A stretch of DNA of 64,000 nt from Paenibacillus kribbensis (GTDB lineage Bacteria; Bacillota; Bacilli; Paenibacillales; Paenibacillaceae). Position numbers and translations under genes: made by a program. This document shows positions 23,515-31,701 of this stretch, one piece after another. The notes under the pieces are model-generated. The model saw nothing but the letters and a program-made list of their open reading frames with translations, made no database searches and was not told the origin of the DNA. The stretch lies in the NCBI RefSeq assembly GCF_002240415.1, contig NZ_CP020028.1, forward strand, positions 5,109,501 to 5,173,500. Reading direction: 5' to 3'. Numbering within the stretch: position 1 is the first letter of the stretch; each line of letters starts with the position of its first letter.

Positions 23515-25617
23515 TTACTTGGAAGCCTTGGGCTTGGTTGTTTTAGCTGGTTTAGCAGCTGCAGGCTTGGTTGTTTTAACAGCCGGCTTCGCCGTTGCTT
23601 TCGCAGGGACTGCAGCTTCCTTTGCAGGAGTATTGGCTGTATTAGGCTTCGCGCCAGCTTTTAAGCTGTATTTGGCAAAACCGTCTGCCGCGCTGTCCAA
23701 GTAAGCAATTTGCTGATTTCCAGCCAGCACATCCTTGGCATCAGGAGAGGACTCGAAGGTAACCTTAGCCTGACCAAAAGGAGCAATAGACCAGTTGCCA
23801 TCCGCTGACGGATTAATCGTTCCGTTCGTACGGATATAATCAATAATGACTTGACGGTTTTCATCCGGCGCTGCCATCACAATGCGCTTGCCATCTGGAT
23901 TCGCCAGTTTGGACGAGGACGCACGGTAGTTATTGGTCGCTACGATAAATTTCTGTGCAGGATCAATTGCCTTCCCATTGTATTGCAAGTCCTTGATACG
24001 ATGAGCCGAAGAATCAATCATGTTTCCCTTGGCATCATAGCGTGCAGGCTGAGTTACATCGATTTGGTAAGTCACACCGTCAATGACATCAAAATTGTAG
24101 GTTGGGAAATCTTTGTTGATCAGTGCTTGTTCCTCTGTTTTGCTTGGATCGATGCGGTTGAACTGACCCGCAGACCACTCCAGCCACTCCTGGATTTCAG
24201 CACCGGTTACTTCTACAGCATGAACCGTGTTCGGGTATACATACAGATCGGATACGTTTTTAATCGCAATCGTACCTTGCGGAATGTTCGTGTAATACTC
24301 GGCACCGTTGCGACCACCGGCCTTGAATGGAGCGCCAGCCGACAATACGGGAAGATTTTCGTATTCGGTCCCTTTCAGATGGTTTTGTACGTACCATTTT
24401 TGTGCATTCGTCACAATCTGAATAGATGGGTCATCCTGAACCAATGCAAAATAACTGGTAATCGGTGCGGTTGTGGTTCCAACCGGTTGACGAACATAAT
24501 CCAGCGTTCCTTTATGCTCTTCCTTGACCGCATCTACCAGTTTAAACTCAGGGTTCGTCTTCACAGCCTGAGTTTGGGTATTCACAACTGGACGCACTTC
24601 TGACTGAGAATTAGTCACGCTCCACACATCTTTTTTCTTTTCCAGACTCAGGTCAATAATACCCAGTTCCTTGCCCCAAGAGGAAGCTTCTACAGCCGGT
24701 ACGCCATTAATGGTTCCTTTATCCAGATCTACACCGCTCATTCCTTTAAAATCAGGGCCGGGGAAAGATTTATGAGCATGCCCAAACAGAATAGCGTTGA
24801 TTCCGTCCACCTGGCTCAAATATTTAACGGCATTCTCCATCATTGGTGTTTGCGGCACATCCTCATAACCCGTGTGTGCAAGTACGACAATAATGTCGGC
24901 ACCTTCCAATTTCATTTGAGGAATGAACTTTTTCGCCGTTTCCACAATATCCTTCGTAACGACCTTACCCTGCAAATTGGCTTTATCCCACTGCATAATT
25001 TGAGGAGTTACCAGACCGATTACACCCACTCTGAGCGTGTGCTCTTGGCCCTTCTCGTCCGTTACCGTTTTATTGAGAATCTGATAAGGGGTAAAATAAT
25101 TTTTAGTACCTTGGCCCCCGTTGTCATAGTAAACGTTCGCATTTACGTAAGGGAATTCGGCTCCCTTAAGCGATTTCTCCAAAAAGTCGAGACCATAGTT
25201 AAATTCGTGGTTGCCCACAGTAGCCGCATCATAGCCCATCAAGTTCATCATCTTGTAGACCGGATGGACACCGCCTTCTTGCAAAAAGGTTTTGTTTCTG
25301 GCCATATAATCGCCTAATGGATTGCCCTGCAACAAATCACCGTTATCGAACAGCATGCTGTTTCTTGTTTCACTACGCGCCTGCTGGATCAGTCCGGCAG
25401 TGTTAATCAAGCCATATTCGTTGGTTTCCTTATCTGCATAATAATCGTAGTTCATCAACGTCGTGTGAATATCCGTTGTTTCCATGATCCGCAAATTCAC
25501 TATGGCGCTGTCCCGAGAATCGGTGGCAGCCCAGGACGGAGCAGCTGTAAACACCAGCATGCTGCAAGCTACAACCGCTGCTGTAAACCCTTTAAACCAA
25601 TTTTTACGAAATAACAA
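23515..25617 (-). CDS. cpdB: Secreted 2',3'-cyclic-nucleotide 2'-phosphodiesterase / 3'-nucleotidase
   Basis: 700 residues with a signal peptide (hydrophobic core about 9-29, cut near AAPSWAA). A metallophosphatase domain comes first (MRIMETTDIHT-like start DIHTTLMNYDYY, DNGDLLQGNPLGDYM, GNHEFNYGLDF, VLAHTG, ILFGHAHKSFPG), then the 5'-nucleotidase C-terminal domain (about 370-600) with the nucleotide-binding NNYRAS segment. It breaks down extracellular 2',3'-cyclic nucleotides and 3'-nucleotides for phosphate and nucleoside salvage. The last 50 residues are a Lys/Ala/Pro/Thr-rich repeat (KPAVKTTKPAAAKPAKTTKP), probably electrostatic wall binding since no LPXTG is present. Monocistronic. Confidence 0.88.
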   Translation of the reverse strand: MLFRKNWFKGFTAAVVACSMLVFTAAPSWAATDSRDSAIVNLRIMETTDIHTTLMNYDYYADKETNEYGLINTAGLIQQARSETRNSMLFDNGDLLQGNPLGDYMARNKTFLQEGGVHPVYKMMNLMGYDAATVGNHEFNYGLDFLEKSLKGAEFPYVNANVYYDNGGQGTKNYFTPYQILNKTVTDEKGQEHTLRVGVIGLVTPQIMQWDKANLQGKVVTKDIVETAKKFIPQMKLEGADIIVVLAHTGYEDVPQTPMMENAVKYLSQVDGINAILFGHAHKSFPGPDFKGMSGVDLDKGTINGVPAVEASSWGKELGIIDLSLEKKKDVWSVTNSQSEVRPVVNTQTQAVKTNPEFKLVDAVKEEHKGTLDYVRQPVGTTTAPITSYFALVQDDPSIQIVTNAQKWYVQNHLKGTEYENLPVLSAGAPFKAGGRNGAEYYTNIPQGTIAIKNVSDLYVYPNTVHAVEVTGAEIQEWLEWSAGQFNRIDPSKTEEQALINKDFPTYNFDVIDGVTYQIDVTQPARYDAKGNMIDSSAHRIKDLQYNGKAIDPAQKFIVATNNYRASSSKLANPDGKRIVMAAPDENRQVIIDYIRTNGTINPSADGNWSIAPFGQAKVTFESSPDAKDVLAGNQQIAYLDSAADGFAKYSLKAGAKPNTANTPAKEAAVPAKATAKPAVKTTKPAAAKPAKTTKPKASK

Positions 25618-25871
25618 AATATACCCCTCCTTATTAAGGTGTATGGCTCATATACATACTTTTGCACATATATGTAAGTTTCGAACCCACCATTCCTATT
25701 TTAATCCAACGCCAGACAAAAGAGTAGTCATTTGACCAAAGTTATTTATAAAAAAATAATTAATTTTCTCGCAAATGAACCGTCATCTCTTCCTCCATGC
25801 TGGACAGCTCCGCCTTCAAGGCATATAATCGTCGTAGTAAACCCGAATAAACAAACCCATCAAACCATACA

Positions 25872-25965
25872 ATGCCAGGGGTGCTGGAATCGGCCGGCTG
25901 AGAGTGTGTCCCAAGACACTGACCCTTACAACCTGATCTGGGTAATGCCAGCGTAGGAATGCTTA
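25872..25965 (+). promoter_or_regulatory. TPP riboswitch (THI element)
   Basis: Conserved thi-box pieces in order: AGGGGTGCTGG, GGCTGAGAG, a helix-forming spacer, GACCCTTA, ACCTGATCTGGGTAATGCCAGCGTAGGAA. It senses thiamine pyrophosphate; the hairpin with a T-run at 26023-26052 indicates control by premature termination. A TTGACC / 17 bases / AATAAT pair at 25732-25760 could be its promoter. The rest of the 550-base gap between cpdB and thiY holds nothing else I can name apart from a minus-strand open stretch that I reject. Confidence 0.93.
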
Positions 25966-26022
25966 AGCTAAGATGTGCCTTTTTTACATAGGTCCATCCC
26001 CTACTTTGGTATATACAAGCGC

Positions 26023-26052
26023 AAGCGTCCCGGAACACGGGGCGCTTTTTTT
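26023..26052 (+). terminator. Riboswitch-controlled intrinsic terminator
   Basis: AGCGTCCCG pairs with CGGGGCGCT (one G-U) followed by seven T, 58 bases after the TPP aptamer and 116 bases before thiY: the expected attenuator of the operon. Confidence 0.75.
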
Positions 26053-26167
26053 GTTGAAGATTAAGTTGTTGGAAAGAGAGAGTCCGGCAGATGTTATTTT
26101 TATGAAATGGGAACATAGGCTGTCTGATTCGACGGATGACGGGTAATTAAAAGGAGAGAACACAACG

Positions 26168-27214
26168 ATGAAGCGCATGAAAATGTTAAGCCTGGGACTG
26201 ATTAGTCTGTGGCTCATGGCCCTGACACTGACCGCCTGCGGCGGAGGCTCCCCCTCTACAACCCAGGAGGCGGCACCTGCTACCAACGCTCCAGCTTCCA
26301 CCCCGGCAAAGGGGCTTAAGGATGTTAAAGTTGTACTTGACTGGACACCAAATACGAATCATACAGGACTCTATGTCGCCAAGGATAAAGGATTTTACGA
26401 AAAAGCAGGCTTGAATGTCCAAATTGTCCAACCTGGTTCAGGCGGAGCCGATCAAATGGTTGCTTCGAATGCGGCACCTTTTGGGATCAGCTATCAAGAG
26501 GGCGTCACTCAGGCTCGTACGCAAGGCGTACCACTCGTATCTATCGCTGCGGTTATTCAGCATAATACCTCAGGCTTCGCAGCCCCGGTAGACCGCGGCA
26601 TTAAAAGCCCCAAAGATTTTGAAGGGAAGAAATACGGCGGCTGGGGTTCACCCGTAGAAGAAGCGGTCATGAAATCCATCATGGATTCAGACAAGGCCGA
26701 TGTGAGCAAAGTGAAGATTATGAATATGGGCAATGCCGACTATTTTACAGCCGTGAAGCGGGATATCGACTTTGCCTGGATTTTCTACGCATGGACCGGG
26801 ATCGAGGCTCAACTTCGAGGTGAACCCCTGGATATGCTGTATGTAAAAGATTATTCCAAAAGCCTTGATTACTATACGCCTGTGATTGTGAGCAATGAAC
26901 AGACGATTAAAAATGATCCTGAGCTGGTCAAATCGTTCATGGACGCCACCGCCCAAGGCTATGAATACACCATTGCTCATCCTGAAGAATCCGCGGATAT
27001 CCTAAGCAAAGCCGTACCGGAGCTGGACAAAAAGCTGGTACTGGCCAGCCAAAAATGGCTAAGCCCGCGTTATCAGGATGATGCTGCGCAATGGGGTGTG
27101 CAAAAAGCGGAGGTATGGCAAAACTATTCAGACTGGATGTACGAACGCAAGCTGCTCAGCAAGCCTTTGGAAGTCGACAAAGCCTTCACAAACGACTTTT
27201 TGCCCAAGCGTTGA
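26168..27214 (+). CDS. thiY: ThiY-type thiamine-precursor-binding lipoprotein
   Basis: 348 residues. Lipoprotein signal peptide with lipobox LTAC (cysteine about residue 19), then an NMT1/THI5-like periplasmic-binding fold: KVVLDWTPNTNHTGLYVAKDKGFYEKAGLNV, with GSGGADQMVASNAAPFGISYQ, and GGWGSPVEEA corresponding to the pyrophosphate-pocket-like region. ThiY proteins bind formylaminopyrimidine, a thiamine breakdown product, for uptake by ThiXZ. First gene after the TPP riboswitch and terminator; the permease and ATPase lie 0.7-1.5 kb downstream in the same orientation. AAAGGAGAG precedes the ATG. The exact ligand (formylaminopyrimidine or another HMP-like pyrimidine) is inferred. Confidence 0.85.
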   Translation: MKRMKMLSLGLISLWLMALTLTACGGGSPSTTQEAAPATNAPASTPAKGLKDVKVVLDWTPNTNHTGLYVAKDKGFYEKAGLNVQIVQPGSGGADQMVASNAAPFGISYQEGVTQARTQGVPLVSIAAVIQHNTSGFAAPVDRGIKSPKDFEGKKYGGWGSPVEEAVMKSIMDSDKADVSKVKIMNMGNADYFTAVKRDIDFAWIFYAWTGIEAQLRGEPLDMLYVKDYSKSLDYYTPVIVSNEQTIKNDPELVKSFMDATAQGYEYTIAHPEESADILSKAVPELDKKLVLASQKWLSPRYQDDAAQWGVQKAEVWQNYSDWMYERKLLSKPLEVDKAFTNDFLPKR

Positions 27215-27263
27215 TCTTGTAAATCGAACTTGAAGTAGCCTTTGTGCCACTACGCGGTCGGAT

Positions 27264-27513
27264 GATGCTTCCCATCGCCACCGCCCCCGGATTTCTCGAA
27301 TAAAGCCTCAGCAGGGTAGAAATCCGGGGAGGTGATGCTTCCGAAGCGAGCTTTCCTACGGAAAGCTTTTAAGGCGGGCAGCAGCGGAGCGGTTCATTTG
27401 AATCTGGAGAAGCGGAGCGTTCGCCTGAAAGCTTTCTTTAGGAAAGCTGGCTTCGGAAGCATACGCTCAGGGGGATTCTTACCTTTGAATAACTTAAATA
27501 ATCGAAGAATCCC
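27264..27513. repeat. Cluster of nested inverted repeats (possible MITE/REP-like element)
   Basis: Three inverted pairs sit in a row in the 396-base gap between thiY and the next gene: CCCCGGATTTCT (27285-27296) with AGAAATCCGGGG (27318-27329); a 42-base arm at 27335-27376 with its imperfect complement at 27422-27462, each arm holding its own AGCTTTCC/GGAAAGCT hairpin; and GGGATTCTT (27472-27480) with AAGAATCCC (27505-27513). ATGCTTCC also occurs near 27265. No convincing gene lies inside. It could be a transposed palindromic element or a structured RNA spacer. Confidence 0.6.
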
Positions 27514-27610
27514 ACAGCAACAGCGATCGTAAGATCAAATGAAACGCGAAGCGGTCTTAAACCACCCTATTTTCTCTAAAACACTCCACATAAAGGACAG
27601 GTGAATTCGC

Positions 27611-27904
27611 ATGGCTAACACTTTGCTCAGTATTCAAGTGATTCCTAAAACTCCCAATAACGAGGACTCTTATCCTTATGTAGATAAGGCGATTGAGGTC
27701 ATTCAACGTTCCGGTGTCAAGCATCAGGTGAATCCATTGGAGACGACCATGGAGGGTGAGCTGGACGAGTTGCTGAACGTAGTTAAAGAAATGCACGTGG
27801 CATTGACGGAGGCCGGCAGCCCCAGCATCATTTCACAGATCAAAATCGCACATAACCCACAGGGCATCAGCATGAACAAGCTGACCGAAAAATATCGCCC
27901 ATGA
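27611..27904 (+). CDS. MTH1187/YqgV-family thiamine-binding protein
   Basis: 97-residue single-domain protein of the thiamine-binding MTH1187 family (ferredoxin-like fold). It begins LLSIQVIPKTPN and has GVKHQVNPLETTMEGELDEL, the family core, and HVALTEAGSPSIISQIKI. Family members bind thiamine or its pyrimidine part in the cytoplasm and usually lie next to thiamine transport genes, as here. The stop overlaps the next start (ATGA at 27901-27904), so it is coupled to the permease. It may hand over or buffer the imported compound. ACAGGTG precedes the ATG. Confidence 0.85.
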   Translation: MANTLLSIQVIPKTPNNEDSYPYVDKAIEVIQRSGVKHQVNPLETTMEGELDELLNVVKEMHVALTEAGSPSIISQIKIAHNPQGISMNKLTEKYRP

Positions 27905-28677
27905 ACCCAAAAGGCAAGAACGCATCCTGGTGGAAAAGCGTATGGCCGCCCCTTGTGGCGGTCCTCTTCTTTTTGGCAACCTGGCAGGGGGCAGTTTCCT
28001 ATTTGCAGATTGAGTCCTGGCTACTGCCAGCTCCGTCTCTGATCGTACAGGAGGGCATGGCTCAGTCGGAGCTGCTTGGTGCCCATACGTGGGCTACGAT
28101 TCGCCTGACGCTTGGGGGATTTGCAATAGGGACAGCAACGGGACTGTTGATCGCCGTCGTTCTTCATACGATTCCTTTTCTCAAGTCCGCCCTGTATCCA
28201 CTGCTCATCCTTAGTCAAAACATTCCGATCATAGCCCTTGGCCCATTGCTGATGGTGTGGTTTGGTTTTGGCGTGCTGCCCAAGCTGATGGTCATTACGT
28301 TAGTGTGCTTCTTCCCCGTGGCTGTAGCGGCCATGGACGGGCTGACACGGACGGACAGAACGATGATGAACTACATGCGCATGTCAGGCGCGGGCAGGAT
28401 GGCCATTTTTATGAAGCTGGAGCTGCCGCACTCCTTGCCACAAGTATTTTCCGGCATCAAGATTGCTGCCACCTACAGCGTGATGGGCGCAATTATTGCC
28501 GAATGGATCGGTGCCAGCGAAGGAATCGGATATTATATGATGCTGCAAAAATCGGCCTATCGCACGGATTTGATTTTTGCCGCCATTGGCATCATTGTTG
28601 CACTCAGCTTACTGATGTTTGTCATGATCGTACTGCTGGAAAAATGGCTGGTTCGCTGGAAACCGGATCAGGAATAG
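27901..28677 (+). CDS. thiX: ThiX-type ABC transporter permease
   Basis: 258 residues, about six transmembrane helices, of the SsuC/TauC/ThiX binding-protein-dependent permease family. The EAA loop that docks on the ATPase reads YMRMSGAGRMAIFMKLELPHSLPQ, and the segment IAEWIGASEGIGYYMM is typical. It forms the membrane channel for the pyrimidine captured by ThiY. Translationally coupled to the thiamine-binding protein (ATGA overlap). The 45-base gap to thiZ contains the ATPase gene's ribosome binding site. Confidence 0.87.
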   Translation: MNPKGKNASWWKSVWPPLVAVLFFLATWQGAVSYLQIESWLLPAPSLIVQEGMAQSELLGAHTWATIRLTLGGFAIGTATGLLIAVVLHTIPFLKSALYPLLILSQNIPIIALGPLLMVWFGFGVLPKLMVITLVCFFPVAVAAMDGLTRTDRTMMNYMRMSGAGRMAIFMKLELPHSLPQVFSGIKIAATYSVMGAIIAEWIGASEGIGYYMMLQKSAYRTDLIFAAIGIIVALSLLMFVMIVLLEKWLVRWKPDQE

Positions 28678-28721
28678 CTTCCAAATGGATTCAATAAACT
28701 CGAAGAAAGGGTGTGGCGCGT

Positions 28722-29675
28722 ATGAGTCTGCATCCGCCTGACTTATCACCACAAAACATGGCTGATGGACAACGAGCCAGAGAGGAGCAGGAGCTTTCGA
28801 TGGCTCCTCCAGCGTTGGAAGTGGATGGCATCAGCCTCGCCTTCCGTGAAAGACGAAGCTCCCTGCCCGTATTGCAGGATGTGGCCCTGACCGTTAAGCG
28901 GGGAGAATTCGTCTCCCTCATCGGCCCGTCCGGCAGTGGCAAAAGCACGCTGTTTCACATCATCGGCGGGCTGCTCAAACCCCAGCGGGGTCGCATCCGC
29001 ATGCACGGACAGGATGTGACGGGTGAACGCGGGCATATTAGCTATATGCCGCAGCAGCCTGCCCTTTTCCCGTGGCGTACCACGCTGGATAACGTACTGC
29101 TCGGGCAGGAAAATGCGCCGCGCAATCATACAGCGGCACACTCCCAGTACGCCAGCGAACGTGAACGCCGCGAAGAAGCTCTGCAATGGCTGGAGCAGGT
29201 CGGGCTGGGTCCCTTCGCCAAAGCGTATCCGCATACACTCTCTGGGGGTATGCAGCAACGCGTGGCCTTCCTGCGCGCACTGCTCAGTCCGCAGGAGCTG
29301 ATGCTGCTGGATGAGCCGTTCAGCGCCCTGGATGCGCTGACACGTGCGGACATGCAGCAATGGTTATTGCGGATGTGGGAGAAAAACCGCCGCTCTGTGC
29401 TGTTTATCACCCACAGCATTGAGGAAGCGCTGCTGCTCTCCGACCGGATTTACGTGCTGTCGGCACGACCTGCTACAGTGATGCATGTCGTAGATGTTCC
29501 CTTCCCACGCCCTCGCCGGGAGGAAATCACTCTTGATTCGCGTTTTAGCGAATGGAAGCGGACCATGACGGACTGGATGCGTCAGGAAAAATACAAGCTG
29601 GACGGCGGCATGGAGGAGCATGCAGAGAGTGTCCGCAAAAATCCCACGGATAACGGAGCGGATCAGTATGAGTGA
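28722..29675 (+). CDS. thiZ: ThiZ-type ABC transporter ATP-binding protein
   Basis: 317 residues. A 30-residue N-terminal extension, then Walker [11 protein letters not shown]-loop YMPQQPALFPWRT, signature LSGGMQQRVAFLRALL, Walker B LMLLDEPFSALD and H-loop ITHSIEEA: the SsuB/TauB/ThiZ group. It energises uptake through ThiX. I chose the ATG at 28722 (GAAAGGG upstream); a GTG at 28713 in frame is too close to that site. Its last 8 bases overlap the start of the TatD-type gene, so the two are coupled. Confidence 0.87.
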   Translation: MSLHPPDLSPQNMADGQRAREEQELSMAPPALEVDGISLAFRERRSSLPVLQDVALTVKRGEFVSLIGPSGSGKSTLFHIIGGLLKPQRGRIRMHGQDVTGERGHISYMPQQPALFPWRTTLDNVLLGQENAPRNHTAAHSQYASERERREEALQWLEQVGLGPFAKAYPHTLSGGMQQRVAFLRALLSPQELMLLDEPFSALDALTRADMQQWLLRMWEKNRRSVLFITHSIEEALLLSDRIYVLSARPATVMHVVDVPFPRPRREEITLDSRFSEWKRTMTDWMRQEKYKLDGGMEEHAESVRKNPTDNGADQYE

Positions 29676-30489
29676 CATTTTGACCACGGCAGCACCCGCA
29701 CCATTAATCGACGCGCACATTCATGTTGACAGCTACCCGCCTGAGCAGCAGGAGCCGTTGCTGGCTTCTCTTGCCGATAGCAGTGTCGAAGCCGTCATAG
29801 CCGTATCCATGCATCTCACCTCAAGCCAAACCAATCTGCGGTTAGCTGAGCGTTGGCCCGGGCTGGTACGCCCAGCCCTCGGGTTTCATCCCGAGCAGCC
29901 TCTTCCATCACAAGCCGAGCTTGATCTGTTGTTTGACTGGATGGACAAGCATATAGAGCAGATGGTCGCCGTTGGCGAAGTCGGCTTGCCCTACTACAAT
30001 CGGCTGGAGGCCGCGCGAAGCGGATCTTTCTTTGACCTCACTCCATACATAGCGCTGCTGGAGCGTTTTATCCGGTTTGCACGGAAGCATAACAAGCCTA
30101 TTGTGCTGCACGCCGTTTATGAAGACGCCGATATCGCATGCGATCTTCTGGAACGGCACGGAGTCACACAGGCGCATTTTCACTGGTTCAAGGGTTCTGC
30201 CGCCACGACCGAACGTATGGCCCGGAACGGCTACTATGTCTCCTTCACACCCGATCTTCTCTATGAAGAAGAAATTCGCAACTTGGCGAGACAGTACCCG
30301 TCCAATCAAATCATGGCAGAGACAGACGGACCTTGGCCGTTCGAGGGAGCTTTTACCGGACAACAGACGCATCCACGGATGACTGCCGACGTCATTCGCG
30401 CGTACAGCAAGCTGACCGATCAAGACGAGACTGCCATCCGCCTGGCATTTTATGAAAATACGATACGCTTCTACTCACTATCCAAGTGA
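29668..30489 (+). CDS. TatD-family metal-dependent hydrolase in the thiamine operon
   Basis: 273 residues. All TatD/amidohydrolase metal ligands are visible: His17 and His19 (DAHIHVD), Glu104 (VGEVGLPYY), His148 (IVLHAVY), His172 (AHFHWFKG) and Asp220 (ETDGPWPF). The start at ATG 29668 overlaps the end of thiZ; the longer frame is not needed. Typical TatD proteins are DNases or unknown hydrolases, but the place in a TPP-riboswitch operon with ThiYXZ suggests hydrolysis of the imported pyrimidine, the job done by YlmB (deformylase) in other Bacilli. That role is inference. Followed by a terminator. Confidence 0.8.
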   Translation: MSDILTTAAPAPLIDAHIHVDSYPPEQQEPLLASLADSSVEAVIAVSMHLTSSQTNLRLAERWPGLVRPALGFHPEQPLPSQAELDLLFDWMDKHIEQMVAVGEVGLPYYNRLEAARSGSFFDLTPYIALLERFIRFARKHNKPIVLHAVYEDADIACDLLERHGVTQAHFHWFKGSAATTERMARNGYYVSFTPDLLYEEEIRNLARQYPSNQIMAETDGPWPFEGAFTGQQTHPRMTADVIRAYSKLTDQDETAIRLAFYENTIRFYSLSK

Positions 30490-30554
30490 TAAAGTCATAT
30501 TTAGCAGTCAGCCATTCCCCAAAAGAATAAGATATCTGCTTTTACAGCATAAGC

Positions 30555-30605
30555 AAAGAACCTCCAGATACGCATCATAAGCTGTGTAACCGAAGGTTCT
30601 TTGTA
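30555..30605 (+). terminator. Terminator of the thi operon
   Basis: AAAGAACCT (30555-30563) pairs with AGGTTCTTT (30594-30602) around a 30-base interior containing a weak second stem; T-rich exit. Confidence 0.6.
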
Positions 30606-30672
30606 TTTTTAAACCTATATAGAGGCTTTATAAGTCCCATATAGGCTTCTGCTTTTTTATGGCTGCTCTACT

Positions 30673-31416
30673 TTACTGCTTCAAAAATCCCTTTTGCTCC
30701 AAAAATGGCTTCAACTGCAACCGTGCAGGCTCAGTCAGTCTTGCCGCCATTTGTTCAGACCAAGGCGTAGAGCGTTGACCGCCCGTACGCTCCTTCAAAT
30801 ATTCAGCCGATGTGTGATCATATAGCTCTACAGCCTTCATCGTCTGATTTTGGTCGTAGCCGTTCATGTGCAAAACACCGGACAGCGGAAGACGTGGACG
30901 CAAGCCCGTGTCCTGATCCGGCACGCCGATACACATACCGAACACCGGATATACCAGTTCAGGCAACCCTAACAGCTCGGATACCTCAGCTATTTTCGTA
31001 CGGATACCCCCGATGTAGACGATACCCAAGCCAAGTGATTCAGCGGCTACTGCTGCATTCTGTGCAGCTAGCGCAGCGTCAATGGTCGCAACTGTATAAT
31101 TTTCGACGGAACCTTCGTAGGAAGGCTGACCTGGCTGATGGTGAACCGTGACCTGCTTCAAGCGATACAAATCTGCACACCATACCAGAAACACCGGGCA
31201 TTGCTCAACATAAGCCTGACCCCCCGCCAGCTCAGCCAGCTTGGTTTTCAAAGCAGGCTCTGTAACGGCAATGACGGTATAAGCCTGCACATTGCTGGAC
31301 GAGGAAGCCATTTGGCCAGCCGCCACAATAGCTGCGAGCTGCTCGTCGGTAACGGCGTCTGACCTGAATTTTCGTACAGACCGATGATTCATCAACAAGG
31401 AAATCGTATCATTCAT
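30673..31416 (-). CDS. nfrA: NADPH-dependent flavin oxidoreductase, NfrA/Frp group of nitroreductases
   Basis: 247 residues. N-terminal HRSVRKFRSDAVTDEQ is the FMN-phosphate-binding segment of the family; SSSNVQAYTVIAV, the mid region GLGIVYIGGIR and the C-terminal RPRLPLSGVLH ending in GGQRSTPWSEQMAAR match NfrA1-type oxidoreductases of B. subtilis (near 249 residues). It transfers electrons from NADPH through FMN to nitro compounds, quinones or free flavin. The start at 31416 is preceded by TTAGGAG; the 28-codon upstream extension is not needed. Monocistronic, opposite to the thi operon. Confidence 0.85.
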   Translation of the reverse strand: MNDTISLLMNHRSVRKFRSDAVTDEQLAAIVAAGQMASSSSNVQAYTVIAVTEPALKTKLAELAGGQAYVEQCPVFLVWCADLYRLKQVTVHHQPGQPSYEGSVENYTVATIDAALAAQNAAVAAESLGLGIVYIGGIRTKIAEVSELLGLPELVYPVFGMCIGVPDQDTGLRPRLPLSGVLHMNGYDQNQTMKAVELYDHTSAEYLKERTGGQRSTPWSEQMAARLTEPARLQLKPFLEQKGFLKQ

Positions 31417-31701
31417 GACTGCTTCACTCCTAATCCATAATATAAGCTTTTTATCTGTGTCAAGCTGTGAGTATTCGAAGAAGCTCTTGCATGCTTGCAT
31501 GGCACTCCTACGAATATTATGAAACTTTCGCGGTTGATAAGCAACCTAACGCGATATAGGGCAACCGCAGGGGGAAAAGAACCAAGCATAACAAAAAAGC
31601 AAGCACGCTGAAAATCAAATCAGACGTACTTGCTCCAACACCAATTTTGTCACACTCCAAATGATTTTGCTTCTCGTATCCTGCCTAATTTACCACTTCC
31701 A

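Noticed and set aside
23851..24603. 250-codon plus-strand frame opposite cpdB
   Set aside because: Antisense shadow of a well-supported nucleotidase gene; no motif and no ribosome binding site.
25760..26116. 118-codon minus-strand frame across the TPP riboswitch, ending LKAELSSMEEEMTVHL
   Set aside because: The C-terminal 30 codons look protein-like, but the frame runs antisense through the riboswitch and terminator and has no start site close to the plausible part.
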